Assembly: GCA_021295815.1 (NCBI GenBank)
Contig: JAGWBQ010000002.1
Location: 127,292 to 191,291, forward strand
Source: Gemmatimonadota bacterium
GTDB lineage: Bacteria > Gemmatimonadota > Gemmatimonadetes > Longimicrobiales > Gaopeijiaceae
Direction: 5' to 3'
DNA length: 64,000 nt
Part shown: positions 1 through 8,461 of the stretch, one piece after another
Numbering within the stretch: position 1 is the stretch's first letter
Layout of the letters: every line of letters starts with the position of its first letter
Translations under genes and position numbers: made by a program
Notes under the pieces: model-generated
What the model was told of the DNA's origin: nothing
The model's input: the letters and a program-made list of their open reading frames with translations, nothing else
Databases searched by the model: none

Positions 1-117
1 GGGGCGGCGTTCGCGGACGGGCGGAGCTGCTCGATGCCCGGGGCGGCGTTCGCGGACGGGCGGAGCTGCTCGATGCCCGAGGCGGCGTGCGCGGACGGGC
101 CGAGCTGCTCGATGCCC
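1..117. repeat. 39-bp tandem repeat, three copies, reaching the window edge
   Basis: Copies lie at 1-39, 40-78 and 79-117. The first two are identical and the third differs at three positions; similarity stops at about 118. The period is a multiple of three, so each unit encodes 13 residues (ARPRTPPRASSSS) in the minus-strand gene. The array may continue beyond base 1. Confidence 0.9.
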
Positions 118-1273
118 GAGGCGGCGTCGCTCGCGTCGGTACCCGGCTGGTCGCGGGCACCGTCCGGCTGGTGGGCGTTCGCATCGTGGCGGTGCGATCC
201 GAGGCCGCACGGCCACCGTCGTCGGACCCTGCGCGACTCCGCGTGCTTCGTGCGGTCGTTGAGGTCCTGCCGACCGCGCTCCTCGTCGGGGGACTGAAGC
301 GCCGGCTCGGCAGCGTGCCCACGCCCGACCGCCCTTCGCCGGAAGGGACCCCGACTCGCGACGGCGGCCGCGTTTCGCCCGTGCGCGCAGCTCCGCCGTC
401 CCGTGGAACCGCTCTTCGTGACGGCGTGACGCCCACTCGGCTCGGGGGCCTCGTGGCGCCATCTCGCACGTCCGTACCTGTTCGCGGCGTCGCCACGCGA
501 GCACCGGTCCCTACGATCCTGTCGGGCCGCCCACCGTCACCGCTCGTTGCCGGATTCCGCGGCACAGCCTTTCTTCCCACGTCTCCTCGATTGTCACCGC
601 CTGACCGAGGGTCGCTCTTGTAGCCGACCCCGGCCACGGCCCGTCCGTATCCGTAACCGTCGTATCCGTAACCGCCCCGGTGGACGAAGCCGTGCCTTCC
701 CCGATTCCACCGTCCGCCTCCCCACCGATGCGCGTCCCAGTAGCCGTCGCGATAACCGTCCCAGTACCAGCCCCAGGGATCGTGGGCGGTGAAGAGTCCC
801 CACGGACGATAGAAGGGGTCGACCCAGATCGCCGAACTCCATCCCGCCGACCACCCCCAGGCGAAGCTGTGTCCCCAGTAGGGTCGGTACCAGCCGTAGC
901 GGTAGGTCGACCAGAACGGATCGCACTCGATCCGGTAAGCCCAACCCCAGCCGGACTCCCAGCAGGGTCGCAGACGGATGTAGGACGCGTCCCAGTAACC
1001 GCCGGACCATCCGTCGCCCCGGCCCTCCGAGTAGATCCCGTATCCGCCCTCGTCGTACCCGTAGCTGCCGCCGAAATACGGGAGCGGGGCGAAGACCGAG
1101 CCGGACGGGAGCGGATCCCCGATCCCGAAGGAGACCCCCGCGAAGAGGGGGCCGATGCTGGCGGAGGCCGAGACGGCGACGTGTCCCTGGGCGTGGAGAG
1201 TCCCCTCGCCCGGTGAGAACGAGGCACCGGCGGCTAAGGCCAGAGCCGGGAGATGGCGTGCGATTCTGTTCAT
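1..1273 (-). CDS. Secreted Tyr/Trp/Gly-rich protein with basic repeat tail (3' end outside window)
   Basis: The reading frame opens at ATG 1273 and has no stop down to the window edge, giving at least 424 residues. Residues 1-29 look like a signal peptide (MNRIARHLPALALAAGASFS, then a GEGTLHAQ-type end). The next ~200 residues are extremely rich in Gly, Tyr and Trp (for example YFGGSYGYDEGGYG, DPWGWYWDGYRDGYWD), resembling the loosely defined YXWGXW/WXXGXW repeat proteins. From about residue 225 the composition switches to Arg/Pro/Ser/Gly-rich and strongly basic, ending in three copies of a 13-residue repeat (ARPRTPPRASSSS). Role unknown; an exported surface or envelope protein is inferred. 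It is divergent from rho. Other frames here also stay open because of the G+C bias, but only this one combines signal peptide, composition shift and in-frame repeats. Confidence 0.7.
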   Translation of the reverse strand, partial: MNRIARHLPALALAAGASFSPGEGTLHAQGHVAVSASASIGPLFAGVSFGIGDPLPSGSVFAPLPYFGGSYGYDEGGYGIYSEGRGDGWSGGYWDASYIRLRPCWESGWGWAYRIECDPFWSTYRYGWYRPYWGHSFAWGWSAGWSSAIWVDPFYRPWGLFTAHDPWGWYWDGYRDGYWDAHRWGGGRWNRGRHGFVHRGGYGYDGYGYGRAVAGVGYKSDPRSGGDNRGDVGRKAVPRNPATSGDGGRPDRIVGTGARVATPRTGTDVRDGATRPPSRVGVTPSRRAVPRDGGAARTGETRPPSRVGVPSGEGRSGVGTLPSRRFSPPTRSAVGRTSTTARSTRSRAGSDDGGRAASDRTATMRTPTSRTVPATSRVPTRATPPRASSSSARPRTPPRASSSSARPRTPPRASSSSARPRTPP

Positions 1274-1438
1274 GGTCGGCTCGCTGGTTGGAGTGCAGGT
1301 TCGTACTCCGAAATCGCAAGTATCGTGCCGCCGCCGGGGCTTGCCCAGGCGCCGCCGCGGAAGCCCGGGACGGCAGGCTGAACGAGGCCCGATCTCTCCG
1401 TCCGGCGCCGCAACTTGCGTTCTCGGCCATAAAGGTAG

Positions 1439-1446
1439 TATCTTTC
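1439..1446 (+). promoter_or_regulatory. Candidate -7-type promoter element (TATCTTTC) for rho
   Basis: The octamer TATCTTTC sits 243 bp before the rho start, with a TTG 21 bp upstream (1415-1417). It resembles the TAnnTTTG -7 element of Bacteroidota promoters. The same octamer occurs before three other plus-strand genes in this window. If used, it would give rho a long leader that contains the structured element at 1581-1627. Motif-based inference only. Confidence 0.3.
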
Positions 1447-1580
1447 CGGGGTCAAGGCCGAGGTCCATGGGATGTCCCCGACTGAGGACACCACCTCCGT
1501 CACGTGTGGACACGCGGACCCGGGTATCCGAACCTCCGATGCCGGGACGGGCAGCTCTGCCGCTCTCGCGAGTACCGGAC

Positions 1581-1627
1581 CGGTCTCCTCGGGGTCCGAC
1601 AAGGAGACCGCGTTTTGTTGTCGGACC
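1581..1627 (+). promoter_or_regulatory. Interleaved inverted repeats in the rho leader (pseudoknot or switch)
   Basis: Two perfect inverted repeats interlock. CGGTCTCCT (1581-1589) pairs with AGGAGACCG (1602-1610), and GGTCCGACAA (1593-1602) pairs with TTGTCGGACC (1618-1627). Only base 1602 is shared, so the elements can form either two alternative hairpins or an H-type pseudoknot with 9-bp stems, a 3-nt first loop and a U-rich 8-nt last loop. The structure ends 62 nt before the rho ATG. Rho is autoregulated by leader attenuation in E. coli, so a regulatory role is plausible; no known family is recognised. Confidence 0.5.
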
Positions 1628-1689
1628 TCCGGCCAAGCCGACATCCGTACCACACAGGTATCGGACATCTTCTCAAACTCCGAAGTGTG

Positions 1690-3048
1690 ATGGATTCCAT
1701 CCAATCCCCCCCCGTCACCGCGGACCCTTCAAGTGCCGCGGCGTCATCGTCTCCCGGTTCGTCGGAGCCCGGCGACTCGAACAAGCCCAGCGGATCGGGA
1801 CCCTCGAAGGGACCGCGCAGACCCCGCCGTCCGCGGCGAAGAAGGAAGCCCAGACGGCGGGCCGACCACGGAGCTCCGAAAACCGACCTCCCGAAAGACC
1901 CGGAAGAGCTCACCGCCATGTCCAGGCCTCTGGGATTGCTCGAAATCGTGGGAGGAGGGACGGGTTTCATCAGGCTCCGTGAGGCGGGTTACGCCACGAG
2001 TCCGAACGACATCTACGTCTCGCGGGCTCTGGTGCAGCGCCACGGACTCCGGCCCGGCGACGAACTCGCGGGTATCGTCGGCACCTCGCGCGGAGGCAAG
2101 AACCCGCCGCTTGCTCATCTCGAGCGCGTGAACGACCTTCCTCTCCCCGAGCTTCGCGACCGGCCGCACTTCGACAAGCTCGGAGCCATGCACCCCAACG
2201 AGCAATTGGTGCTGGAGTGCGGAAGGTCGGTGCGCGGTCTGCCCGACCCGACCAACCGCGTCGTCGATCTGCTCTGTCCTTTCGGCAAGGGGCAGCGCGC
2301 CATGATCGTGGCGCCAGCAAAGGCAGGTAAGACGACGGTCTTGCAGGCCGTCGCCGAGGGGGTCGTCACGAATCACCCCGAGGTGCACCTCATCATCCTT
2401 CTTGTCGACGAGCGACCGGAGGAGGTCACCGAAATGGAGCAGACCGGCTTCGGCGAGGTCGTGGCCTCCACCTTCGACCGCAAGGCGGAGCGTCACGCCC
2501 AGGTGTCCGAGCTTACCTTGGAGCGAGCCCGGCGCAGGGTGGAGCTTGGTGAGGACGTGGTGATCATTCTCGACTCGATCACCCGGATGGCCAGAGCTTA
2601 CAACAACCTGGCGGGGGGCAACCAGCGAACTCTTTCGGGCGGACTGGGCTCGAACGCGCTCGAGAAGCCGAAACGCTTCCTCGGCAGCGCGCGCAACATC
2701 CCCGCGTCGCAGGGCGGCGGTTCGCTCACCATAATCGCCACCGCTCTCGTCGATACCGGCTCCCGCATGGATCAGGTGATCTTCGAGGAGTTCAAGGGAA
2801 CGGGGAACAGCGAACTCGTCCTCTCCAGGGAGCTTGCCGACCGGCGCATCTTTCCGGCGATCGACATTTCCGCGTCGGCGACCCGAAAGGAGGAGCTCCT
2901 ACTCTCCGACCGCACCCTCGCGGTCTCCCACGCCTTGCGCAACCGTCTGGGCGTCATGCACCCGGTGGAAGCGATGCAGGAGATTCTGGGGGCCCTGCGC
3001 AAGACACCCAACAATACCGAGCTGGTGCGCTGGGCTCAGGATCTCTGA
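1690..3048 (+). CDS. rho: Transcription termination factor Rho
   Basis: Hexameric RNA-dependent ATPase/helicase that ends transcription. The 452-residue protein has the cold-shock-like RNA-binding domain at about residues 80-150 (RPLGLLEIVGGGTGFIR), Walker A in the form APAKAGKTT, the DERPEEVT block, Walker B VVIILDSITRMARAYN and the C-terminal GSARN R-loop region, all typical of Rho. The usual N-terminal helical domain is replaced by about 75 residues of Ser/Pro followed by an Arg/Lys-rich stretch (residues ~38-60). ATG 1690 was chosen because the frame upstream to 1504 has no family resemblance. The 3' end overlaps the convergent downstream gene by 13 bp. Confidence 0.97.
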   Translation: MDSIQSPPVTADPSSAAASSSPGSSEPGDSNKPSGSGPSKGPRRPRRPRRRRKPRRRADHGAPKTDLPKDPEELTAMSRPLGLLEIVGGGTGFIRLREAGYATSPNDIYVSRALVQRHGLRPGDELAGIVGTSRGGKNPPLAHLERVNDLPLPELRDRPHFDKLGAMHPNEQLVLECGRSVRGLPDPTNRVVDLLCPFGKGQRAMIVAPAKAGKTTVLQAVAEGVVTNHPEVHLIILLVDERPEEVTEMEQTGFGEVVASTFDRKAERHAQVSELTLERARRRVELGEDVVIILDSITRMARAYNNLAGGNQRTLSGGLGSNALEKPKRFLGSARNIPASQGGGSLTIIATALVDTGSRMDQVIFEEFKGTGNSELVLSRELADRRIFPAIDISASATRKEELLLSDRTLAVSHALRNRLGVMHPVEAMQEILGALRKTPNNTELVRWAQDL

Positions 3049-3641
3049 GCGGCCTCTTCCCGTCCCTCTCCTTCGCCCTCCGCCAGCGCCGCAAGACGGT
3101 CCAGGCTCTTCTCCATCTCTTGGGTCTGCCCTTTTTCCATGAAGAGGGCCCAGTAGCCCATGAGTGGGTTCCAACCGAGATCGCCCTTCTCGGTCCACTC
3201 CACGAGCGTTCGAGAGCCCTCGGTTTGAAGGAAGACCACGCCGCTCGCCCGCATCGCTTGACCGAATTCGACGGCGTATTCGACGCGTTCGGACGCTTCG
3301 GATCGCACCAAATCGAAGGCTCCGCGTCCCACCTCCGGGTCATCCCAGGAGATGGAGGCGCCGGCCCCCCGTTCGGGCCCCGACCGAACGAGACCGCCTT
3401 CGGGCCAGGTCGTCCAGCTCCGCCAACCCTCGGGGGAATCGAGGAAATCGAAGATATCGCCGGGCCCGGCATCCATCTCGCGTACCACGCTCACCTCCCA
3501 GTCGGAGGGTAGGAGAAATCCGATCGCGAGAAAAACCATTAGCACGAGCGCGCCTCCGCCGAGCACGAGCGCCCCGAGCGAGAATGCGGGTCCTCGACCT
3601 GCGGGACTGATCGGCGAGGTCGTCCGGGTGTCTGACGTCAT
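3036..3641 (-). CDS. Membrane-anchored SRPBCC (START/polyketide-cyclase-like) protein
   Basis: The 201-residue product starts at ATG 3641 (MTSDTRTTSP). A hydrophobic segment at about residues 20-45 (LGALVLGGGALVLMVFLAIGFLL) anchors it, and the rest reads as an SRPBCC fold: an N-terminal strand with 'DIFDFLDSPEGWRSWTTWPEG', 'RVEYAVEFG', 'SRTLVEWTEKGDLGWNPLMGYWALF' and a C-terminal helix. Members of the superfamily bind hydrophobic ligands; the ligand here is unknown. The gene is convergent with rho and overlaps its end, so the two transcripts may interfere. An upstream extension to 3770 is open but carries no family similarity. Confidence 0.75.
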   Translation of the reverse strand: MTSDTRTTSPISPAGRGPAFSLGALVLGGGALVLMVFLAIGFLLPSDWEVSVVREMDAGPGDIFDFLDSPEGWRSWTTWPEGGLVRSGPERGAGASISWDDPEVGRGAFDLVRSEASERVEYAVEFGQAMRASGVVFLQTEGSRTLVEWTEKGDLGWNPLMGYWALFMEKGQTQEMEKSLDRLAALAEGEGEGREEAAQRS

Positions 3642-3741
3642 CGAATATGGCTCGGTTGCGGAACGAAACACCCCTGCGGGGTCGGCGTACAGGCCGGCTT
3701 GAGCCTGGTGCAAGCGAAAACTAGCTAGGGAGGACCAACGT

Positions 3742-4461
3742 ATGAGAATAGTGGCTGAACGACTCAGCAAGACCTACACCAGCGGGGGTAGGCCGCTTCG
3801 AGTTCTGCGCGACGTGAACTTCGATATCGAACCGTCCTCGTTCGTCGCCATCGTGGGTCCGTCCGGGAGCGGAAAGACGACCCTGCTGGGATTGCTCGCG
3901 GGACTCGACGAGCCTTCTGAAGGCAAGGTCCTGGTCGATGGAAAAGATCTCGCCGGGCTGGGCGAGGACGGACGAGCCGAGTTCAGATTGCGCCATGTGG
4001 GCTTCGTTTTCCAGACCTTCCATCTGCTTCCCACCTTGACGGCCCTCGAGAACGTTCTGGTGACCGTCGAGCTCGCCGGAAATTCGCGCGGGGCGCGTGC
4101 GACGGCGGCGGGGCTGCTCACCCGGGTCGGGCTGGGCGACCGCCTCGACCACTATCCCATCCAGCTCTCGGGCGGAGAGCAGCAGAGGGTGGCCCTGGCT
4201 CGCTCCTTCGCCAATCGGCCCGGCATTCTCTTCGCCGACGAACCCACCGGCAATCTCGATACGCGCACGGGTGCGGAGATCGTCTCGATCCTTCGCGACA
4301 TCAATCGCCAGGCGAAGACGACCCTGGTTCTCGTGACCCACGACCTCGAGCTCGCCGGGCTCGCCGACCGGGTGGTCCAGCTCTCGGACGGTCGGATCGT
4401 CGATGATCGTCCCGGCGGTTACGTCGGAGCCGCCGCGATCGCGGGATTCGCCGGTGAGTAG
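3742..4461 (+). CDS. ABC transporter ATP-binding protein, LolD/YbbA type
   Basis: ATPase of a type VII (MacB/LolD-like) ABC system, which couples cytoplasmic ATP hydrolysis to periplasmic mechanical work rather than classical transport. The 239-residue protein has Walker A GPSGSGKTT (~residue 38), a Q-loop (FVFQTFHLLPTLTALENV), signature LSGGEQQRVALARSF and Walker B ILFADEPTGNLD. The FQTFHLLPTLTALENV region is characteristic of the LolD/MacB/YbbA subfamily. A clear GGAGG lies before the ATG. The stop overlaps the start of the FtsX-type permease gene, so the two form one transporter. Confidence 0.95.
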   Translation: MRIVAERLSKTYTSGGRPLRVLRDVNFDIEPSSFVAIVGPSGSGKTTLLGLLAGLDEPSEGKVLVDGKDLAGLGEDGRAEFRLRHVGFVFQTFHLLPTLTALENVLVTVELAGNSRGARATAAGLLTRVGLGDRLDHYPIQLSGGEQQRVALARSFANRPGILFADEPTGNLDTRTGAEIVSILRDINRQAKTTLVLVTHDLELAGLADRVVQLSDGRIVDDRPGGYVGAAAIAGFAGE

Positions 4462-7189
4462 GGTCAACGCCGGTTTCGCGTTGCGCCTCGCCCTCCGAGA
4501 ATGGCGGAACGGCTTCCGGCGGATAGGGCTCTACATGCTCTCGATCGCCGTAGGAGTGGGCGGGCTCGTGTCGATCCAGTCGTTTCGGGAAGAGGTGGTC
4601 GACTCCATTTTCGATCACGCTCGCGAGTCCGTAGGTGCGGACGTGCGGCTGACACCCGCCGGCGGTCGTCTCGGTCCCCGGGTTGCCGGCCTGCTCGACT
4701 CGCTTGCGGCCGAAGGGACCGAGGTAGGCTTCGTATCGATGGCCACCGGCATGCTCTCGACCCCCGACGCTTCACTCGGAAGCCTGGGACAGGTCGTCGC
4801 GGTGAGCGGCGGCTATCCGTTCTACGGGGAGGTGACGAGCGATCCCGCAGACGCATGGACGGGCGAGATCGGTCCGAACCAGGTCTTTCTGAGCACGGCC
4901 GTGGCCGCAGAACTCAACGCGAGGCCCGGCGACCCTCTTCGAGTAGGCTCGCTCACGCTCGAGGTGGCCGGCATCGTCTCCGGCATCCCCGGCGCCACCC
5001 GCGGAGGTCAGTTCCTGTCCGCCATCTTCGGTGCTTCCGTCTATGTCGCCCCCTCCACGTTGGAACGGAGCAGGCTTCTAGGAACCGGGACGTTGGCAAC
5101 TCACGAGGCCTTCCTGGTCATGCCGGACCGGAGCGCAAGACGCGAATTCCGCGAAGATCGAGAGTCCTTTTGGATGGAGGAGAGAGTCGACGTTTCGTTC
5201 GCCGAGGAGGAGGCCGACCAGTTGGCGGAAGCGGCTTCGATCGCTACCCGCTTCTTCGGCGTGGTGGGCGTGGCGGCGCTCCTGCTGGGCGGCATCGGAG
5301 TGGCCAGCGCCATCCACATCTACATCCTCGAAAAGCGCACCTCGGTAGCCGTGCTTCGCTGTCTCGGGGCGGGACGCTGGACCGCGTTCCTGGCCTACCT
5401 GATCCATGCCGTAGGACTTGGTCTGGGCGGTGCGCTCCTGGGCGGAGTCCTCGGCGTCGGGATGCAGGCGCTCTTCCCGATCGTGGTGTCTGGACTGGTT
5501 CCGGTCGAATTCGGCGTGCGCATCTCGCCCGCGGCCTGGTTGACGGGCATAGGAATCGGGATCTGGGTGGCGCTCGTCTTCGCCCTCATTCCGCTCCTCA
5601 AAATCAGAAAGATCTCTCCTCTGGAAGCGTTGAGAAGCGGTTTCGGCGAACGTGGCAAGAGGGCCCTCGACCCTTTGACCATCCTCGCCTGGCTGATCGT
5701 ACTGGCGAGCGCACTGGTCCTCTGCGTGATCGAGGCTCCCCACTGGGGCGTCGGCCTGGCCTTCGCAGGCACCCTCGTCGTCGCGATCGGTGCGCTGGCG
5801 CTGGCGGCATGGGGGATCACGGCCGCGACCCGCAAGTTCTTCCCGAAGAAGATGCCGTACCCCGTGCGCCAGGGCGTATCGAACCTCTTCCGTCCGCATA
5901 ATCAGACGCTGGCCTTGACGATCGCACTCGGCTCGGGGGCCTTCGTAATCGCGTTGGTGGTGGTCATGGGCGGATCGTTGGGAAGAGCGATGGCCGGCCT
6001 CACCGAAGAATCCGGGATAAGCCCGACGGTGCTCTTCTACAACGTCGACACCGACGCACGCGAAACCATCGAAGAGCTGGCCCGGGCGGAGATGGCCGCA
6101 AACGACGGGAACGGAGTCGACGAAGAGGGAACGTCGGACGGAAGCGCCGGGATCGACGGCAATCTGTTGATCATTTCGATGTCGGATCTGGAGATCGTCG
6201 AGATCAACGGGAGGCTCTACGAGGACATCGTCGCCGAGCGTCCGACGGACGCGCAAGCCGATACGGACCTCGCGAACGACTCCTTCACGAGGGGATTCCA
6301 ACGAAGGTGGACGGTCACGACTCGGAACGATCTCGAAGACGACGAAGTGATCCTCGAAGGGGAATGGTGGAACGCCATGACCGATCGGATGCCCGGACAG
6401 GGTACCGACGACTCGCCGCTGCGGCTCTCGATCACGGAATGGATCGCCTCGGAACTCGAACTGGCAGTGGGCGACACTGCCGTCTGGGAAACGGAGGGCA
6501 CGTTCGTGGCCACGGTCATTTCGAGCGTGCGCAGCGGCACGCCTCCCAACATCCCCCCGACGACCCAGGCCGACCCGACCTTTAACGGAGTCTTCCTGGA
6601 TGCGCTCCGGGGAGGGTCGATTCCCCTCGTTCTCGAACCGGGCTCGTCGGCAGCGATCCCGTTTCGCTACATGGCCGGCGCGATCTTCGACGATGCCGAA
6701 GCGAATTCGCGGGTCCAGCGGGCGACACTCGCCGCTCACCCCGAGGTCGCGGCCTTTGACTTCCATCGGTTGGTGACTCTGCTCGTCACCGTCCTGGAAC
6801 GGGTGCGGCAGGGCATATCCCTGCTCGCGCTCTTCGCGATCCTCGTGGGTCTGGTGGTGATGGTCGGGGTACTGGCCACCTCGAGAGCCCAGCGTTTCCG
6901 GGAAGGGGCGCTCCTGCGCACCCTCGGAGCGAGTCGTCGCCAGGTTCTGACCGTGCTGCTCACGGAGTTCGTGAGCATCGGTACCTTGGCCACCTTCTGC
7001 GGTCTGCTGCTGGGCGCGCTCCTGGCCATACCTCTCATCGTCGTCGGAACCGATGTGGCGCAGCAACCCCAGGTGCTCGAGCTCCTGGGTCTTTGGATCG
7101 GGCTGATGGCTGCCACCGCGATCGTCGGGCTGATCAGCAGCCGCGGCCTGCTCTCGAAGCCGCCGCTGGCTACCCTGAGGGGAGAGTAG
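4454..7189 (+). CDS. ABC transporter permease, YbbP-like with two FtsX domains
   Basis: Membrane partner of the preceding ATPase. From GTG 4454 the protein has 911 residues: TM1 at ~24-44 followed by a MacB-like periplasmic domain, a first FtsX core at ~260-390 (with RTSVAVLRCLGAG), two further helices, a second large periplasmic region at ~500-770 and a final FtsX core (EGALLRTLGASRRQVL). This duplicated layout is that of YbbP-type lipase/arylesterase-associated permeases; the true substrate is unknown. The GTG overlaps the ATPase stop by 8 bp, the usual coupling in this genome. An in-frame ATG at 4403 would overlap the ATPase by 59 bp and is less likely. Confidence 0.92.
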   Translation: MSRVNAGFALRLALREWRNGFRRIGLYMLSIAVGVGGLVSIQSFREEVVDSIFDHARESVGADVRLTPAGGRLGPRVAGLLDSLAAEGTEVGFVSMATGMLSTPDASLGSLGQVVAVSGGYPFYGEVTSDPADAWTGEIGPNQVFLSTAVAAELNARPGDPLRVGSLTLEVAGIVSGIPGATRGGQFLSAIFGASVYVAPSTLERSRLLGTGTLATHEAFLVMPDRSARREFREDRESFWMEERVDVSFAEEEADQLAEAASIATRFFGVVGVAALLLGGIGVASAIHIYILEKRTSVAVLRCLGAGRWTAFLAYLIHAVGLGLGGALLGGVLGVGMQALFPIVVSGLVPVEFGVRISPAAWLTGIGIGIWVALVFALIPLLKIRKISPLEALRSGFGERGKRALDPLTILAWLIVLASALVLCVIEAPHWGVGLAFAGTLVVAIGALALAAWGITAATRKFFPKKMPYPVRQGVSNLFRPHNQTLALTIALGSGAFVIALVVVMGGSLGRAMAGLTEESGISPTVLFYNVDTDARETIEELARAEMAANDGNGVDEEGTSDGSAGIDGNLLIISMSDLEIVEINGRLYEDIVAERPTDAQADTDLANDSFTRGFQRRWTVTTRNDLEDDEVILEGEWWNAMTDRMPGQGTDDSPLRLSITEWIASELELAVGDTAVWETEGTFVATVISSVRSGTPPNIPPTTQADPTFNGVFLDALRGGSIPLVLEPGSSAAIPFRYMAGAIFDDAEANSRVQRATLAAHPEVAAFDFHRLVTLLVTVLERVRQGISLLALFAILVGLVVMVGVLATSRAQRFREGALLRTLGASRRQVLTVLLTEFVSIGTLATFCGLLLGALLAIPLIVVGTDVAQQPQVLELLGLWIGLMAATAIVGLISSRGLLSKPPLATLRGE

Positions 7190-7241
7190 GCGGGCTCGGA
7201 GCGATCTTAGGTTTCGCCTGTTCCCCCGGGGGAAGGGGCCG

Positions 7242-8414
7242 CTACCGCTGTGCGCTCCAGTCGGCCAGGCGTTCCCCGGCCCTGAGCAGGGTGTCCATCT
7301 TCTTGCAGAATGCAAATCGGATGAGATTCCGACCTCGGTCGGGTTCGCTGAAGAAGCTCGAACCCGGAACCGGCGCCACTCCCGCCTCGCGCACCAGCCT
7401 GTACGAGAAGGAAACGTCGTCCTCGTCGGCAAGCTCGCTGAAATCCGCGAGCACGTAGTAGGCGCCCTCCGGATTGGAGCACGAGAATCCCGCCTCGGTC
7501 AGGGCCTTCAGCACGACCGAGCGCTTCTCGGCGTACTCGCGTCGCATCTCGTCGTAGTACTCGCTCTCCAGCTCGCGGATGCCGACGGCGCAGGCCTCCT
7601 GGAGCGGGGCCGGGGCGCCGACGGTGAGGAAGTCGTGGACCTTGCGGATGGCTCCGGTCAGTTCGGCGGGCGCGACGATGGTGCCGATGCGCCAGCCGGT
7701 GATGCTAAAGGTCTTGGAGAGACCGCTGACGACCGCGGTCCGGTCGCGCATGCCCGCAAACATGGCCAGCGGCAGGTGCTCGCCCTCGTAGACGATGTGT
7801 TCGTAGATCTCGTCGGTGATCGCCAGAATGTCGCGTTCGCGGCAGATGTCGGCGATGACTCCGAGCTCGTCACGGGTGAAGACCCGCCCCGTCGGGTTGT
7901 TGGGCGTGTTGACCACGATGGCGCGGGTGCGGTCGGTCACCGCGTCTCGGAGTCTGTCCGGATCGATCCGGTAGTCGGGCGGGTCGAGCGGAACGAATAC
8001 CGGCGCGGCTTCGCAGAGCACGGCGTCGGGGCCGTAGTTTTCGTAAAAGGGCTCGAATACGATGACTTCGTCACCGGGATCCACCGCGGCGAGCATGACC
8101 GTGATCATCGCCTCGGTCGCGCCGCAGGTCACCGTGAGCTCCGTGTCGCCGTCCACCTCCATCGCGTACCGACGGGCGTACCACTCCACCAGAGCCTGCC
8201 TGAGCGGAGGAGCTCCCCAGGTGACGGCGTACTGGTTGACGTCGGTTCGGATCGCACGGCAGGCGGCTTCCTTGAGAAGCTCAGGGGCGGCGAAATCCGG
8301 AAAACCCTGGGCGAGATTGGTGGCACCGTGCCTGGTGGCGATCCGGGTCATTTCCCGGATCACGGATTCCGTGAACGAGTGCGTGCGTCGAGCCGTGCGA
8401 GCAGGTGAAGACAT
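7242..8414 (-). CDS. PLP-dependent aminotransferase, class I/II
   Basis: The 390-residue protein belongs to the aspartate/methionine-type fold-I aminotransferases. Visible hallmarks are the substrate-loop TNLAQGFPDF near the N-terminus, the cofactor motif GATEAM, NTPNNPTGRVF, the aspartate-tyrosine pair in ITDEIYEHIVY, the Schiff-base lysine in SGLSKTFSITGWRIG and the C-terminal arginine in GRNLIRFAFCK. The pattern is close to YbdL/kynurenine aminotransferase-like enzymes that act on methionine, glutamine or aromatic acids, but the substrate cannot be read from sequence. The ATG at 8414 is preceded by an AT-rich GCTATTTTTATCCC, so the message may have almost no leader. Confidence 0.93.
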   Translation of the reverse strand: MSSPARTARRTHSFTESVIREMTRIATRHGATNLAQGFPDFAAPELLKEAACRAIRTDVNQYAVTWGAPPLRQALVEWYARRYAMEVDGDTELTVTCGATEAMITVMLAAVDPGDEVIVFEPFYENYGPDAVLCEAAPVFVPLDPPDYRIDPDRLRDAVTDRTRAIVVNTPNNPTGRVFTRDELGVIADICRERDILAITDEIYEHIVYEGEHLPLAMFAGMRDRTAVVSGLSKTFSITGWRIGTIVAPAELTGAIRKVHDFLTVGAPAPLQEACAVGIRELESEYYDEMRREYAEKRSVVLKALTEAGFSCSNPEGAYYVLADFSELADEDDVSFSYRLVREAGVAPVPGSSFFSEPDRGRNLIRFAFCKKMDTLLRAGERLADWSAQR

Positions 8415-8461
8415 GGGATAAAAATAGCCGCAGCTCGCCTTCACGGGCTGCAAGGGATGAA

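Larger units (their letters stand above)
1274..1689. other. Divergent intergenic region between the Y/W/G-rich gene and rho
   Basis: These 416 bases hold no gene I can support. They contain the candidate promoter at 1439 and the interleaved inverted repeats at 1581-1627, and presumably carry the minus-strand promoter of the Y/W/G-rich gene near 1280-1330. A plus-strand frame is open from 1504 into rho, but it lacks coding character and does not match the Rho family N-terminus. Confidence 0.6.

Noticed and set aside
1-117. CRISPR array
   Set aside because: The 39-bp units are contiguous without spacers and keep the reading frame of a coding sequence.
594-1430. Minus-strand 278-codon frame over the 5' part of the Y/W/G-rich gene
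   Set aside because: Leu/Arg-rich out-of-frame product; the frame starting at 1273 has the signal peptide and composition of an exported protein.
5078-7432. 784-codon open frame on the minus strand
   Set aside because: It is antisense to the FtsX-type permease; its composition is that of an out-of-frame translation and no family motif is visible.
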